Positions 12,105-25,020 of a DNA stretch of 64,000 nucleotides are shown piece by piece; position 1 is the stretch's first letter; each line of letters begins with the position of its first letter. Source of the DNA: Prochilodus magdalenae (taxonomy: Eukaryota; Chordata; Actinopteri; Characiformes; Prochilodontidae); assembly GCA_024036415.1 (NCBI GenBank), contig JAMWET010000129.1:499001-563000 (forward strand), in the 5' to 3' direction. The position numbers and the translations under genes are program-made. The notes under the pieces are model-generated. The model saw nothing but the letters and a program-made list of their open reading frames with translations, was not told the DNA's origin and searched no databases.

Positions 12105-13639
12105 GAGACAACCGTTAATCAGGGAATTATTAATTAAAATTCCATGACTGAGAAATGTCTACTTACACACAGTACTCAGCTTGAACTGATAAGCATAATT
12201 GGGCCATGTAATAGCTTTAATAGATTTTAATTATTTTACTGTGTGTTTTATGGAACATAGGATTAACAATTTGTTCACTGAGTGTAATTCCCCATGTTAA
12301 CAACTAGTTCCTTTTGGTTTAAAAGGATTGTGCTGCAATTAAGGTAAACAAACATTTATAAACCCCTGGAATGGTATAAGGATTATTCAGTCTTTCAATT
12401 ATCAAGAATGATTGGAAATGCCATAAAATCACATGTTCCTTACATATGTTGCATACAATCATAAGATACACATTCTCTTCTCAGAACGTGAGATCAGTAA
12501 GACATTTCCACCCTTCTTACCAGGTGGAAGAAAACTTCGCCTTTTTCCAGACAGAGAAATGAAATGGAGGTGTAGAGTTACTTAGAAACAGACTGAGTGA
12601 GTGTAAGAGTGTAACTGTAAAGAAAAGATGATTCATTTCACTTAATAACTGCAGACGTAATATTCTTGTGTTATTTTTCACTCACTCCCTCAACCATCAA
12701 ACCCTTGCCTGTGTCGGCAGTGTAGCTCATTACAAAACTGAGTTTTGCTTGATAAAGATACAATGTATGTAAATTCAGAACTGGGCAAAGTTTTTTCCCA
12801 GTACAAAGACCTGCAGACGTCAGAGAACTGCATGTTGTTTTAAAACTAAATGATCTGCATCGGTTAAAATGGTGGACCTTAGCTATAAACAGCAGAGCAA
12901 TAAAGAATACATGGCATTAAATACAGAATAGAAATTAACCCCAAACAAGGAGCAAAGAAAAAATATATTGCATATGTGCAGTACCTCTAACTGTGAAGTA
13001 CTAAGTTATGTTTATTAGTGTGCAAAATACCCCCAGGTATTTGAGGGTCCCATGTTGACTGTCAACTCACTTAACCAAATGACTGGTTTAAGAGTTAGTC
13101 TACTGGAAATGAATGATTTGGTAACATGCTCTTCCACACATTAACTGAGATCTTATATCTTCTTCTTTTGTTTGAGAATCTATTACTATATTGGCAGAGT
13201 TTCCTTATTTGTAATAATGATACAGCATATTTAACAGTTTTTCAGAGGTTTCCTACCATAAGGAAGCCTTATACTATGAGGGAACCACTTGCTACATGCT
13301 TATTGCTACAGCACCACCCTACAGACAGACCGGTGCTGCATTAGTTCATCACACTATTAAAGACAGAAGGTCGCTGATTGTTGATTTGTATATGAGCATC
13401 TATTTTTCTCTAACGAGCAGCATAACTTCAGTTCACATTATAGGCTACATCTAAACCATGACATTATTTTAACAGCATATATCACACACATAAAGCACAA
13501 AACTACTGTATGAGTTTATTTCCTTGTCATTAACTGCTTTCACAGGTTTATCTAAAATGTACTGCAACATTACAGTGTTTTACAGTACCTTTATACATAT
13601 CTACATTATTTACTTTTTTAAATATTGAATGTCTGATGG

Positions 13640-13745
13640 TGTTAGGAGTCTCATCTGTTGGTATGGAATAGGGTGCCTACCCAGGCCACAGGATCAAACC
13701 CCAATCTGCAGTGCTGAGGGCTGGTTTTACCCACCACACTATGCC
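13640..13745 (-). repeat. tRNA-derived SINE fragment
   Basis: On the minus strand it reads GGCATAGTGTGGTGGGTAAA, then CTCAGCACTGCAGATTGGG and GGTTTGATCCTGTGG. The GTGGGTAA and GGTTTGATCC boxes resemble the A and B boxes of a tRNA-type RNA polymerase III promoter, about 30 bp apart. The fragment is degenerate and lacks a clear tail. Confidence 0.55.
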
Positions 13746-13895
13746 AATATGAACTTCTCAATATGAAATTTCAAAGATGCTTGTCAGGTTTAGCCAAACA
13801 TCCCTGTCTCTTTGTAATCAGATAGTGATGCAGTCAGCCCCTCAAAATGTCCTTTTGAACAGGCAGCACACATGTACAAGCTGACCCTCACACCT

Positions 13896-14210
13896 TTAGT
13901 ACCTCATTACATATCCTCCCCAAACCATCCCCAACCATACAACAGCAGCAGCAGCAACAGCAGCCGCAGCAGCCCATAAAGCAGCTGGTGGAGCTGGCGC
14001 CAGTGGCCGCAGGGCTGAGTTCGGGTTGGTTTTAAAGGGCTGAGGAAGCCTGCTCCACATTATATGAGCACTTCTGACGAGCTCTCCCAGAGGCGCTGCT
14101 CTCATCGCTGCCTTGATCCCTGCCGTTTGTTCCTCCACTGCCTGAGCATGGTGAACAAATAAAAAACAGACAATGCTGCAAATGGCGACCAGTAAACGTG
14201 CCTTCCACAT
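13896..14210 (-). CDS. Possible small secreted-protein ORF, 104 aa (unrecognised)
   Basis: The frame starts MWKARLLVAICSIVCFLFVH with AQA after it, which scores by eye as a cleavable signal peptide (basic residue, ~16 hydrophobic residues, AxA-type site). It continues VEEQTAGIKAAMRAAP and later contains an Ala run made by a GCT/GCA trinucleotide repeat before VVWLGMVWGGYVMRY and a stop. I recognise no family. The base before the ATG is not a good Kozak context, and the frame stays open upstream of the ATG. It may be a true lineage-specific peptide, a first exon, or a chance ORF in a GC-richer patch. A second frame on the same strand (14032-14520, 162 codons) overlaps it. Confidence 0.2.
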   Translation of the reverse strand: MWKARLLVAICSIVCFLFVHHAQAVEEQTAGIKAAMRAAPLGELVRSAHIMWSRLPQPFKTNPNSALRPLAPAPPAALWAAAAAVAAAAVVWLGMVWGGYVMRY

Positions 14211-15274
14211 GTAATTGACAACGTAAAAGGCTAGGCCAGCCTGTAGAGCGCTGTCTGTAACAGTCTGTCCCCCTTTGCAGTAAACCAGGGGTGGTGAAGG
14301 AAAAACAGCTGTGACTTTGCACTGAATTAGGGATTAAAGCTAAGCTTCCTTTTGTCTGCCTCTGATGAGGTGGTGCGTCTTGAATGAAAGAAACTGCCTG
14401 TCCAAAGAGAAATAAATGGGGGACCAATTTGAACGAGCTGCCACTTTCCAGAGGAAGCCCTGCTACCCTACTTCTGTTATTGTCTTGTTTCATACAATTA
14501 GTAAATCTTTTTGTCCCCACCTTCCGTGTGTAGACTGGCAGGTTATTGCTATGGCAACCAACCTGAAGAACATACTAGGCATCTCCATCCTTTATGTGAC
14601 TATGTGATAAAACCAAGGTTATGACGTAAAAGACGTTATACCTTTGTTCCTGCACTCCCCGTTCTCTGTTGTCATCTGGACTAGCAAAGTGGATTTGATG
14701 ACAGACAGAACAGCGAATCATGAGGTGCTGGTGGCTGTCAGCTCAGTGGGGAAAGTACACCAAGACTATTCCTGAGCCAAGTGAATGAAGTCATTGTTGC
14801 ACACAATCAGCCCCTACAGGGATGACACAGGGATTGATTTGTACTCTAACTGATCCCATAGCTATATTTGACATCCATTATGTAATCACGCAGACGACAG
14901 CACGAGAATACACATTATGTCTGTGAGCTCACAATTCTGCTCAGTTAACCATGCAAATACATTTGGCTTGGAATTGAGGCGTTAGATAATGTGAAAGCAT
15001 GACAAAGCTTGCAACATGAACACAAAGAAATGCCCTGATCGGTCCTCTGGCTTGATGAGCATTCATTTGGCGATTAAGTGACTTTCAGCTATTGCCTGTG
15101 TTGTAATAGTTGATTAAGACTGGTTTTAAGGTCATTGTACAATGAACACAACAAGAATTAATAACATAAAACGGCTAAATATTGAAAGCATTTCATTCAA
15201 ATCAGAAAAACTGTACATGCCAGACATGATACAACTATTTTAGAATTTTGGTGCTTTTTCACTGCACTAATAAA

Positions 15275-16177
15275 GGTCAGTGACCTGAAGAGAGCTGGGA
15301 CCACAGTCTTAAAGAGGACTATTAGTAACACACTATGCCATCACGTTTTAAAATCCTGCAGGACACGCAAGGTTCCCCTGCTCACAGCAGCACATGTCCA
15401 GGCCCGTTTAAAGTTCGCCATTGACCATCTGGATGATCCAGAAGAGGTATGCGAGAAGGTCATGTGGTCAAAGGGGACCAAAATAGAGCTTTTTGGTATC
15501 AACTCCATTCGAGGGAAGAAGAAGGATAAGTACAACCCCAAGAACAGCGTCCCAATCGTGAAGCATGGGGGTGGAAACAGCATACATTGTGGGTGCTTTC
15601 TGCAAAGGGGACAGGACGACGGATGGATGGGGTCATGTATCGCAAGATTTTGGCCAACAACCTACCTCCCTCAATAAGAGCACTGAAGATGGGTCATGGC
15701 TGGGTCTTCCAGCATGACAATGACCCGAAACACACAGCCAGTGCAACTAAGGAGTGGTGCCGTAGGAAGCATTTCAAGGTCCTGGAGTGGCCTAGCCAGT
15801 CTCCAGACCTGAACCCAATAGAAATCTTTAGAGGGAGCTGAAACTCAGTGTTGCCCAGTGACAGCTCCGAAACCTGAAAGCTCTGGAGAAGAACTGTATG
15901 GAGGAGTGGGCCAACATCCTTGCTACAGTGTGTGCAAACGATCAAGAACTACAGGAAACATCTGACCTCCGTACCAAATATTATGTCCTGTATTTCTATT
16001 GTATCAAATACTTATGCAATTAACTCATGCAATAAAATGCAAATTTAAATATTTAAAAATCATACAGCATGATTTTCTGGATTTTCTCTTAGAATCTGTC
16101 TCTCACAGTTAAAGTGTATCTACTATAAAATGACAGACCTCTCGGCAGTGTATCGAATACTTCTTTTCCCCACTGTA
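15275..16177 (+). mobile_element. Tc1-type transposon, 5'-truncated, right terminal repeat present
   Basis: Transposase pieces are readable in several frames: TKIELFGINS (~15480), [16 protein letters not shown] (~15692), and [17 protein letters not shown] (~15780). A frame break near 15590-15600 and a premature stop at 15839 make it non-functional. The right end is a typical terminal repeat (ttcttttccccactgta, ending 16177). The matching left repeat and the helix-turn-helix part are missing. Confidence 0.88.
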
Positions 16178-18666
16178 TTAACTAGATATTATATACTAAC
16201 CTTTTTACTTGCCAATATCTAACGTTTGAAGGGAAGGTGGGTCTTTGATGAACTTGCAATGCTTCTAGAACAGAATTTGCCAGATATAAAGTATAATCAC
16301 GGTTACTACATTCTGTCAGATAGGTAGGGGAGGTATGCAAATGGTAGTAGACTAATCCAGTGTGGGAAAAGTTGATTGATTTTGAATTGCTCTATCAAGC
16401 TGACTGTCAAATGGAATGGAAATGATGTTGCCACCAACTAGTTCTAGATAATTAATGCTTGTTTAGAACACTTGCCTTTTTGTAGAAAATTAAGGCGTGG
16501 TTGCATTGCAAATAAATATCTATGACAGCTTTACCAGTTTTACAGTCTCTAATAGATGTTTACCTCAAAGAGATCTTGGCTACAATGAATAACTCCCTAA
16601 CACACACTGTGGATTATATGAGTTGCAAACAGCTGGGACTTGCGAGGAATAGGCTCTTGGATGTGACCTGAATCTTTTAGTGGCCTTTCAGAGGTGAGCG
16701 GACACCACCTAAAACTCTCCCTCCTCTGGCACACTGTCTCCCAGGCCTCTTGACCAGAGCTTCAACAGTTGCTATAGTGACGAGACAGTTTCTGTTCACG
16801 TTTCTGGCAGACGGTGGGGACTGATTTACTGAAGCACTTAGTACATATGCACAGTGATTTCAGTGGTGCAGAAGAGCAAGAGCAGGACCACAGCGATTGA
16901 TCAGGTCACTGAAATGGTGCTTGAACATGCAGAAAAGGTTTTTACAAGTCTTGCCCATAGTGTCCAACCAAAGCCCAGTGAGACAGCTCCACAATGTCTC
17001 GTGCACCGGAAAGCCAGCTACCACTATTCCTCGCATACTGACCACAGTGGCTGTATTTAACCAGGCTGGCGTAGGCACTTCCAAAAGGAGGGACCAGTAA
17101 ATGCTTCATATGGAATTAGAGTAGGCGTGTGCAGCCTCACTGGAGTCATGTTCTCCACGATGACTAGTGAAATGTTGTGGCTCCAGCCCACAGTCAAAAA
17201 CAGTTATCAGAACCATTGTGAACGTTCAAGCACATGCTGTTTTTGATCACCGTACTTGCACTGAGCCTCTTTTCCGTCAGTAGAAAAAAGAGCAAGTTCT
17301 GAACTTAAAAACAGTTGCCACTGCTTTAGCACTGTTTATATGCAAGGCTTGGGTAACTGCTCAGGATTCAAAGGACACAGGTCAAGCTGTTCCTAATCTT
17401 GTCACATAATCGCCAGACACTGCAGCCTTTTGTAGATGAGTCACCAAGGACTTTTCGTTTTTCAGACATCTCACAATGTAAGCACGTTTAAAAAGGTTGT
17501 ACCCCGTCATTTTTATCCTGGTCAGACAAAAACAATAAAAACTACACCCATGGAAATAAAAAAGTCTCAGATGAATTTTCAACTAAAGCCCCATTCCAAC
17601 ATGTTATTGCCTTATGTCTTAGCAGTAACCACATCAAAACGTAAGCTGTCTGTTCACAATTGCTGTATTAGTAATAAACATGCATACTGCCCATACAAAG
17701 TGTCACCACAGTAGTCCTAAGAGTGACATTTTCCAGTTTAAAAACTAGAAAAAGTCCTTTCAGATGAGATATCCTCAAGGTGTTAGGAACCTTTGGCACT
17801 TTTAAAAGCTTCAGATGGCTAACATGGCTGCTTTATTTACTGGTCTCTAGATTTCTTTATTGCAATACTTACTTTGCGTGATGCATGTTGGCCATTATAG
17901 TGATTGTTTAAAACAATGCAAAATCATGAATTCTGTCAAAGCATTCAGGCTAAGAGATGAAATGCTGAGCTACAGCATACTTCATAATGAAACAAACAAC
18001 ATATTAAATGCTAGTTTTTGGTATCACATTAATGTAACATTTGTACATTATGCATGCATTTTGGGCATTATAGTAAATGTGGAGAAGAGATGTTAATTTT
18101 TTGTTTTACTTTTTTGTGAGCTGCTTTATGACTGCTCTTCCTTTACCATGTCTGCTAGCAACATTCCTCCTGTTTCAGATCCTCAGGGCTTTGTAAAATA
18201 CTCCAAATTCCACTGACGGGCTCTTTAAGGCCAGGGGAGAAAAAACACTGTACTCAGTCTTGTACTCAGGTTGGTTATCCAAGGGCTGCAGGCATGCTAT
18301 CTTCAGGTGTGTGTTTCAACTCTGCACACCACCAGGGTTTTGCCCTTGGGTAAAATAACTTCTTAATGAGGAAGGAAACCTAATTTGTGTAGGAGTGGCA
18401 GTAAATGGTTGGCAGTAAGTGTTGCACCTTATGAGGAACTTAGATCCGATGTTATTGACTGTGTTACAATCGGCAGTTTGAGTCTCTTTAAATGGTTCTT
18501 CACACATACCTGTCAATATATGAACATCCTCCAGAGACACCCCTAGACCTAAAGCACTGTCTCAATATAAAGGGCATCACTTGTTTTAAGTTATTGCCAG
18601 TCTTTTATCCAAGGTAATGAGTTGAAAGTATGTGTTCAACAGAGAGCTCAGGCAGACATCTCATTT

Positions 18667-18681
18667 TGTGTGTGTATGTGT

Positions 18682-18738
<57 letters not shown>

Positions 18739-18789
18739 TGTGTGTGTTTGTGTATGTGTGTGTGAGTGTGTGTGTGTGTGTGTGTGTGA
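18667..18789. repeat. (TG)n microsatellite
   Basis: About 120 bp of TG dinucleotides with a few TGAG and TGTA interruptions. His/Thr repeat ORFs on the opposite strand are artefacts of this tract. Confidence 0.97.
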
Positions 18790-20475
18790 GCAAACGTGTC
18801 AGCACACGTGACAGTAGCTCCCAATCTTTTATAAAAGCCACATCTATCTAAAGCAATGGCAGCAGGCTGCTGCCGCAACCTGCATTGATTAAAGAATGAC
18901 TCATACCTCCAACAAAGAGGCTTGGTTAGTTACCTCAGTGGGGCAAAGAAAATGACACATGGGCGAGTGGGCCATTGCTCCGGCAAAGATGTTTCCATGC
19001 CACTGATAGCTGGTCAGGCTCAATTACACTCCAGTACGAAATCAGGATGCCTCTAAAACTGATAGGGAATCTGTCTGAGAATCAGCAGGACATAGGTGAC
19101 TTGCTACTTCTCTGCTAAAATTGGACTGCTGGTGGCTCACCATAGTGGAAAAAAAGACTTCTTAGGTCTACATGTCCCCAGATGGGCCTGTACATACAGC
19201 ATGAGAGTTTTTCTGGAGAAAATTACACAGCATGGCATAAAGTCATCTCTTGTTGATCCCTGGTGATACAAAAGGTCTCATCCTTAATGACAGCACTATA
19301 TTTTGCTGCCTGTCTATGAAGAGATGTAAAACGTCAACGCAGTGCGGGGACTCTAGCTTGATTTACATGAATTACATGTGCAGTAGTGACCAAATCAAGA
19401 TTAAAGCTCCTGTTCACACTAGGGATTAACAAACAATTTATGTGATCTGATCATAAAGAAACAGTGCTAAGTATGAATGTGGGGCTTCTTGATTATTCAA
19501 GCCACCTTTGGAGGTGGTCAGGAATGCATACTGGACAAACGTGTGGTCTGTCCCCTAGAGGAAGCCTCCAGTATGCCAACAGTTATATTTACAACACAGC
19601 CAGTTATCTGTGCTAATGCATGGCCAAACTGCAAGTATATGCAAGTGTCACAGTACATTTCTGGCAGCAACAAAAACTGACTAGTCAAGTGAGTCATCTT
19701 AACAGTGACGAAAGCAGCTGCGTAATTTCTCTGCTAAATAATCTTTTTCATAACAAGTTGCATCACCAGGCCATGCAAAACATTTGTAACAGACCATCTG
19801 TGTACACAACCAAAAACTTGCAACATGTTTTTTCCAACAATAAATGCGTCAAAAGACTGACATAGTGAATGTGTGCGTTCCCTGTCTCTAGACACAAAAC
19901 CTAATCATAAGTGGCCCCCAGACTTACAACTGTTTATATCTGGCATTTCAGATGTAAACATCTGTATGGCACACTGTAGAATTAAGGTCAGATCACTAGA
20001 GGTCTCAAACAAGAACTGGACCTACCAGACCCACCGAGGAATTTGCTAGTAGCTTATCCTTGTACCGGGCATTCAGTGTTAAAAGTGGGGTCATCAGAAC
20101 AGTTGGTGTGACAAATGGTTCTCTTCACATTCTGTCAGCAGTCCATTAAAATATATGCTCTATATGGGAAATATACTGACTTCCTACTGTTAATGGGAGA
20201 AAACACACAAGTACACTGCGCATGATTTAATCCATTTAAAAAGGAGGTCTGCTTGACTGTAAATCAATTTGTGTGTTCACATCAGATAGCCACAGGTCAG
20301 CCTTGTAAGCTAGCAAACTACTAACCTAGGAACATGGTTCATTTCTGTGAAACACAAAACATTAGTGCCTAATTATTTTGCAAAGCATCTCTGATCCAGA
20401 GTCCAATCAATTAATCATGCACATAATTGTATTCATGATGTCAATCAAATACACTCAGTCAAATACAGTCCTTAT

Positions 20476-20524
20476 TTTCTGAAACCTTCTCCCCAAAACG
20501 GTTTTAGGGAGAAGGTTTCAGAAA
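20476..20524. repeat. 49-bp near-perfect palindrome
   Basis: Arms of 24 bp pair around a centre at 20500 with a single mismatch (20494 C against 20506 A). The left arm is tttctgaaaccttctccc then caaaac, and the right arm mirrors it. It is either the fused ends of a small inverted-repeat transposon or a cruciform-forming site. Confidence 0.9.
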
Positions 20525-22199
20525 GCAGGTATGTGCACAAACAGACCCAACATGGTACAACTGCTTTCTAGGGCTTAATTAGTAATACAAATTGTACTTT
20601 ATAAGACCATATGACCAAGATCTGTTTCTGTGAGACCCGGCTCAACCTCACCAGAAACAGAGCTAGTGGCTGCAGTATAGACCACATATGGAGATGTCCT
20701 TTCAGTAACTCTGACCTGTCACAGAAGCATGCCTCTCCACAGTGCTCGAAATCTCTCTAATAAAGCAGTGATAATCTCTTTAAGAAAGTATCACATCATA
20801 TAATGTGGTTATTTTGAGTAGCAACCAAAAATTATGCCAGCATTGAGTGGCACTAATAACTTGCTAAACCATGTTTATGCCTAACACAGGGGAACTCTTA
20901 GAGTAGTTCATCTCAGATGTGCAGCATATTAGCCAAGGCTACATCCTTGTAAGTGAGGTTTCAATTCCCTTCTTAGATGATAGCACTATTTTTGGTTGTT
21001 TAAGGGAACTTTATTAACAGCATTTGAAAATGTGAACCATCCTTTTAGCTGTATGAACAAATTTTAATGATATGTTGGCCAAAGTTATTTAAAAATTAAC
21101 ATCTTATTAAATTACTGTATATTAAAGGAAAGGGCCTCCCCTATGGTGTCTCTATTTCCAAAGATACAAGATTGTGTTATGATGATATTAAGGGTCACTT
21201 TGTGGCCAATCAACCAAGGGTTGATTTTTATTACAGGGTTTTCTTCTAGATCTACAGAAATGTACTTATTAGAAATTAACTTATTAGATCATTTTAGATA
21301 AAAAAAAATTCTGGCCAGGAAAACACTTTTTTTCTTTCAAGAAACGCATTGTGTGTTTGTCACAGCTTTGCCAGCTTTTCTTCCTGAATACACTAGAGGC
21401 TCATTTTAGAGTCATTTCTCTGAAAGGAAATGAGAAAAAATCAGTAACTGAGCAACAGAAAAAAAGGATCTGATGTATCATGTCAAAACAGCCAAGTGTC
21501 ATGCACAAGCTGGCCTTTTCACTGAACGGCTCGTGTTTCTCATTGCATAATATGTGCGGCGATAAAGCGATCAAACCAGATAAAGGCCTGTTTGCGAGCA
21601 CAGAAGTATCAAGGTCAGAAGAACCAACAGGGCTATGTAAACAGGCCCCTATTCCTTCACATCATGAAAAGCTGAGAAGATCTGACTCAAACTAGAACCA
21701 TGTGTAATGGACACTTTCAGGACTATAGGATGTTATTGAATGCATTACCCTACTTTACCGATACCCAAAAGCATAATAATCCGTCTTATCTAGTAATCAT
21801 CTATTCTCCCCCCTCTTTCTATTTTTCCTGCTGTTACTCCAATTTAGTTACATAACATGTAGACTTTGGCTTCTTGTGAAATCCAGGCAGGAGATAAAAG
21901 TAGAGGTAGCTCTGGCTGGTCCAGCAGTGCTAGAAGCTAAGGTCAATGCAAAAATAAACATGCTGCTGCGCTCTAGATAATCTCTGTTTACTAACTGGAG
22001 TTGGGAGATCTATTTTCAGCGAACTGACAAAAGTCTGTAATGCATTAGACAACTATGCTTCGGTTCTAGAAGAGTGATTCAATAAAGACGTTATTTATAA
22101 AGCGTTATTTCCGGGATTTGCCATTGTAGAGACACAGTTCAAATAAGTGTTATTTATAGCCTCCAGTGCTGAAGCGGCTCAGAGAATAATCCACTGCAT

Positions 22200-22920
22200 A
22201 CAGTACTGTGTGAAAGTCAGGGGCCACCCTTTAATACCTGTAACAGTACAGGTGATTACTGTACAACTTGATATTTTGACTATATATTGAACTAGATTCG
22301 AATTAAGAAAAGTGATGACTAAAGACGTTATAGCACACTGGAGCTGGAGAGCAGGAGGAGTGCTGGAGCAAGGTGTTGATCAGTGTTGGTAATTTGCAAA
22401 CATTGGTGTTTAAGCAGTGCAGTTGCTTTAGATGGCATCATTAATAGAATGTCTATCTTGCATGGTGCACTGTGATACCTCCATGATGGACAGTCACACA
22501 GTTTGTCACTGTGATGTCATGATACACATACACGAAAATTACGTCTCTAAAAACAAATCCTCTAAAAAGAAAATGCTTCCCAGACATAACTACACCGTTA
22601 TTGTTGATTGGTTGAAATTAGAAAGAAACCTGCAGGGATATTTTTCCGCTCCTCCAAAGATCAGCCCTTGAAGTTGGTTGCATTTCCCAAACACATTCAA
22701 TGGTGCTAAGGTCTGGACTGAGGAGTGATCACTTGTTCTGAGAACACCAGCAGCTTTATTGTTTGTTTGTGCGTTTCCTTTTCTTAGCAATCACTTCCTG
22801 ACAGCTACACATCCCTTTACTATTTGGAATTGTTGGTTTTGGAAACTTTCCCTTGATTTCCTCTTTCTATATGCAGCTGAATATTCTTATACTTCTTTTT
22901 GACCTTTATATGAGGGGATG
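22200..22920. mobile_element. Tc1-like non-autonomous element, decayed
   Basis: It begins with a Tc1-like terminal motif (acagtactgtgtgaaagtca) and contains, at about 22660-22770, the segment ttgaagttggttgcatttcc ... gagaacaccagcagctttat. The same segment recurs at 28850-28960. The right end is unclear. Confidence 0.55.
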
Positions 22921-24059
22921 ACTTTTGTGTTGTCTTCTGGAAAACTATGCACAACCTTAAACCTTTTATCAGTCTCTCAAGGGCAGAATATATACCACAT
23001 TTCAGTCATACGTGCAGTCATTTATAAACAAACATTGTTCCTCTTTTCTTATCACTTTTAACAAATCATGAGGTTGACAAAGGACAACAGATCTAACCAC
23101 ACACTCTCGTTCAGATTTATCATGGGTCTTGATACTTTAAGTCTCGTGGTCTTTTTGCTGAGCATGTCTGTTCTTGTGTGTGTGTATGAGAGGGTGTGTG
23201 TGTGCGCGTGTTTAAACTCTGTCCAGCTTCCATCTGTCTGCCTGGCCACTTTGCCCCAATTCCACAGTGAGAAGATTAACTGTAACAAATCTTCAAGTGA
23301 AAATAGGCTTTACCTACTGAATTACAGCTGCTAGTGTTACCTTGCTAATAATCTGCAGGGAGACACAGCACTCTCAAAAGGACTGTGCTGGCCTCATTAA
23401 AAACACATACTTATTATTATTATTATCAATATTATTATTACTACTACATGCAAGTAAGAAGAAGTAAGAAGGAGAAGATGTCAAACTCACAGCAGTGCAT
23501 GAGTTACTTCCTATTCTAATGTTATGACAAGTTATCTGGTAGTCATGTGCCCAGCAGCAAGTCAGCAATACACAGCTCACAAGAAGTGCATTAAAAGAAA
23601 GAAGATTAACAACACTAAATAGAAATACTGTTACTCTCAGAGGATGTGATCGGTAGAGGTATTCACCTAAGAATGTCCCTAAATTGGTCATTTAATATAG
23701 TAAAGAGTGTAAGAGTGATATGCAACTGGAAATGGATTTGAATGAAAAAAGTGAGATTTTATATAAATTGTAATGTGTTTTATAAAAATTGTCAAGCATA
23801 TATATATACAATGATTGACAAATCTCATAAACCCATATTTTATGTATTTTATTCACAAAAGTATATCAAACACATAACAGGTGTTAAAGGGGGGCATTTC
23901 ATGAAAAGAACTCATTTAGAACTTGATGGCAACAACATATCTCAAAAATGCATGTCAGGGGCATGTTTACCATTACGTACCATCCCATCTACTTTTAACA
24001 ACAGTCTGTAGTCTGGGAAGTAAGAAGACAAACTGCTGGAGCTTTGGCAGAGGAATGTT

Positions 24060-25020
24060 GACCTATTTTTGTCTAATGTAGGATTCTAACTGCTCAACAC
24101 TCCTACATCTTCTTGGCCAGATTTTTTTATGATGCACCAAATGTTTTTTATTGTTGAAAGATCTGGACTGCAGACAGGCCAGTTGAGCACCCGGACTCTT
24201 CTTCTGCAAAGCCATGCTGTGGTGTTGGATGCAATATGTGGTGTAGCATTGTCTTACTGAAATATGCAAGCCCTTCGCTGAAAGAGAAGTTGTCCGGATA
24301 GGAGTATATGTTGTTTTGAAATGTCTATATAGTGTTGATAGAGCCTTTCCAGATGTGTAAGCTGCCCATGCCATAGGCACAAATGCAACCCCATACTATC
24401 AGAGATGCTGACTTTTAACCTGTAGACTTTTAACCTGTATAACTAGCTGGGTGGTCCCCCTTCTCTTGAGTATTTCTCATTAGGAATTAAAAATATTGAT
24501 TAATCTGACAACAGAACAGTTTTTCCTTAGCCTTGGCCCAGAGAAGACGGCGGTGTTTCTGAATCATGTTGATATATGGATTTTTCTTTGCATTATACAA
24601 TTTTGACTAGTATTTGGGGATTGCATAGAAGATTGTGTTCACAGACAATAATTTCTGGAAGTTTTAAAGAGGTTAGGGTCTGAGTATTGGCCTTGTTCCT
24701 CGTGCACAGGGATTTCATCATGTTCTCTGAATATTTTGATGATGTTATGCACTATAGATGGTGGGATATCCAAAGTCTCTCTAAGACGCACTTTTTTCTC
24801 TTGGTTGCAAATTGCTCTTATAGCTGAATATGGCAATGTTCTATTGTGAATAAAAATGGCTCTATGCATTCTGCTTTTATTAACATTCATTTCCATTTCA
24901 CTCAGAGTGGGGTTCAGCCCATGCTCTATTTTGTAAGTCAGTAACATAGGAGAAGGGTGAAAGGGCAGCCACTGAAAGTGTCCTAACTTGGTTAAGCTCA
25001 TACAGTATAAATGGATCATT
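24060..25020 (-). mobile_element. Fish DNA-transposon copy A (second copy), decayed
   Basis: The stretch carries the same family text as 10590-11815, such as gaaagatctggactgcagac, ccagatgtgtaagctgccca and gcccagagaagacgg. Open but broken frames on the minus strand include KKVRLRETLDIPPSIVHNI, which resembles a helix-turn-helix part of a transposase. No intact terminal repeat is visible. Confidence 0.65.

Larger units (their letters stand above)
16178..22199. other. Intergenic, repeats only
   Basis: Apart from the microsatellite and palindrome listed separately, I see no exon. The frame at 16854-17060 follows an acceptor-like gatttcag but matches no family. Confidence 0.5.

Noticed and set aside
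16854..17100. Open frames after an acceptor-like gatttcag, considered as an FKBP or other exon
   Set aside because: The translation (RTTAIDQVTEMVLEHAEK) matches no FKBP8 segment, and no phase-2 donor fits the exon at 30891.
18605..18878. Thr-His repeat proteins
   Set aside because: Translations of the (TG)n microsatellite; no protein gene.
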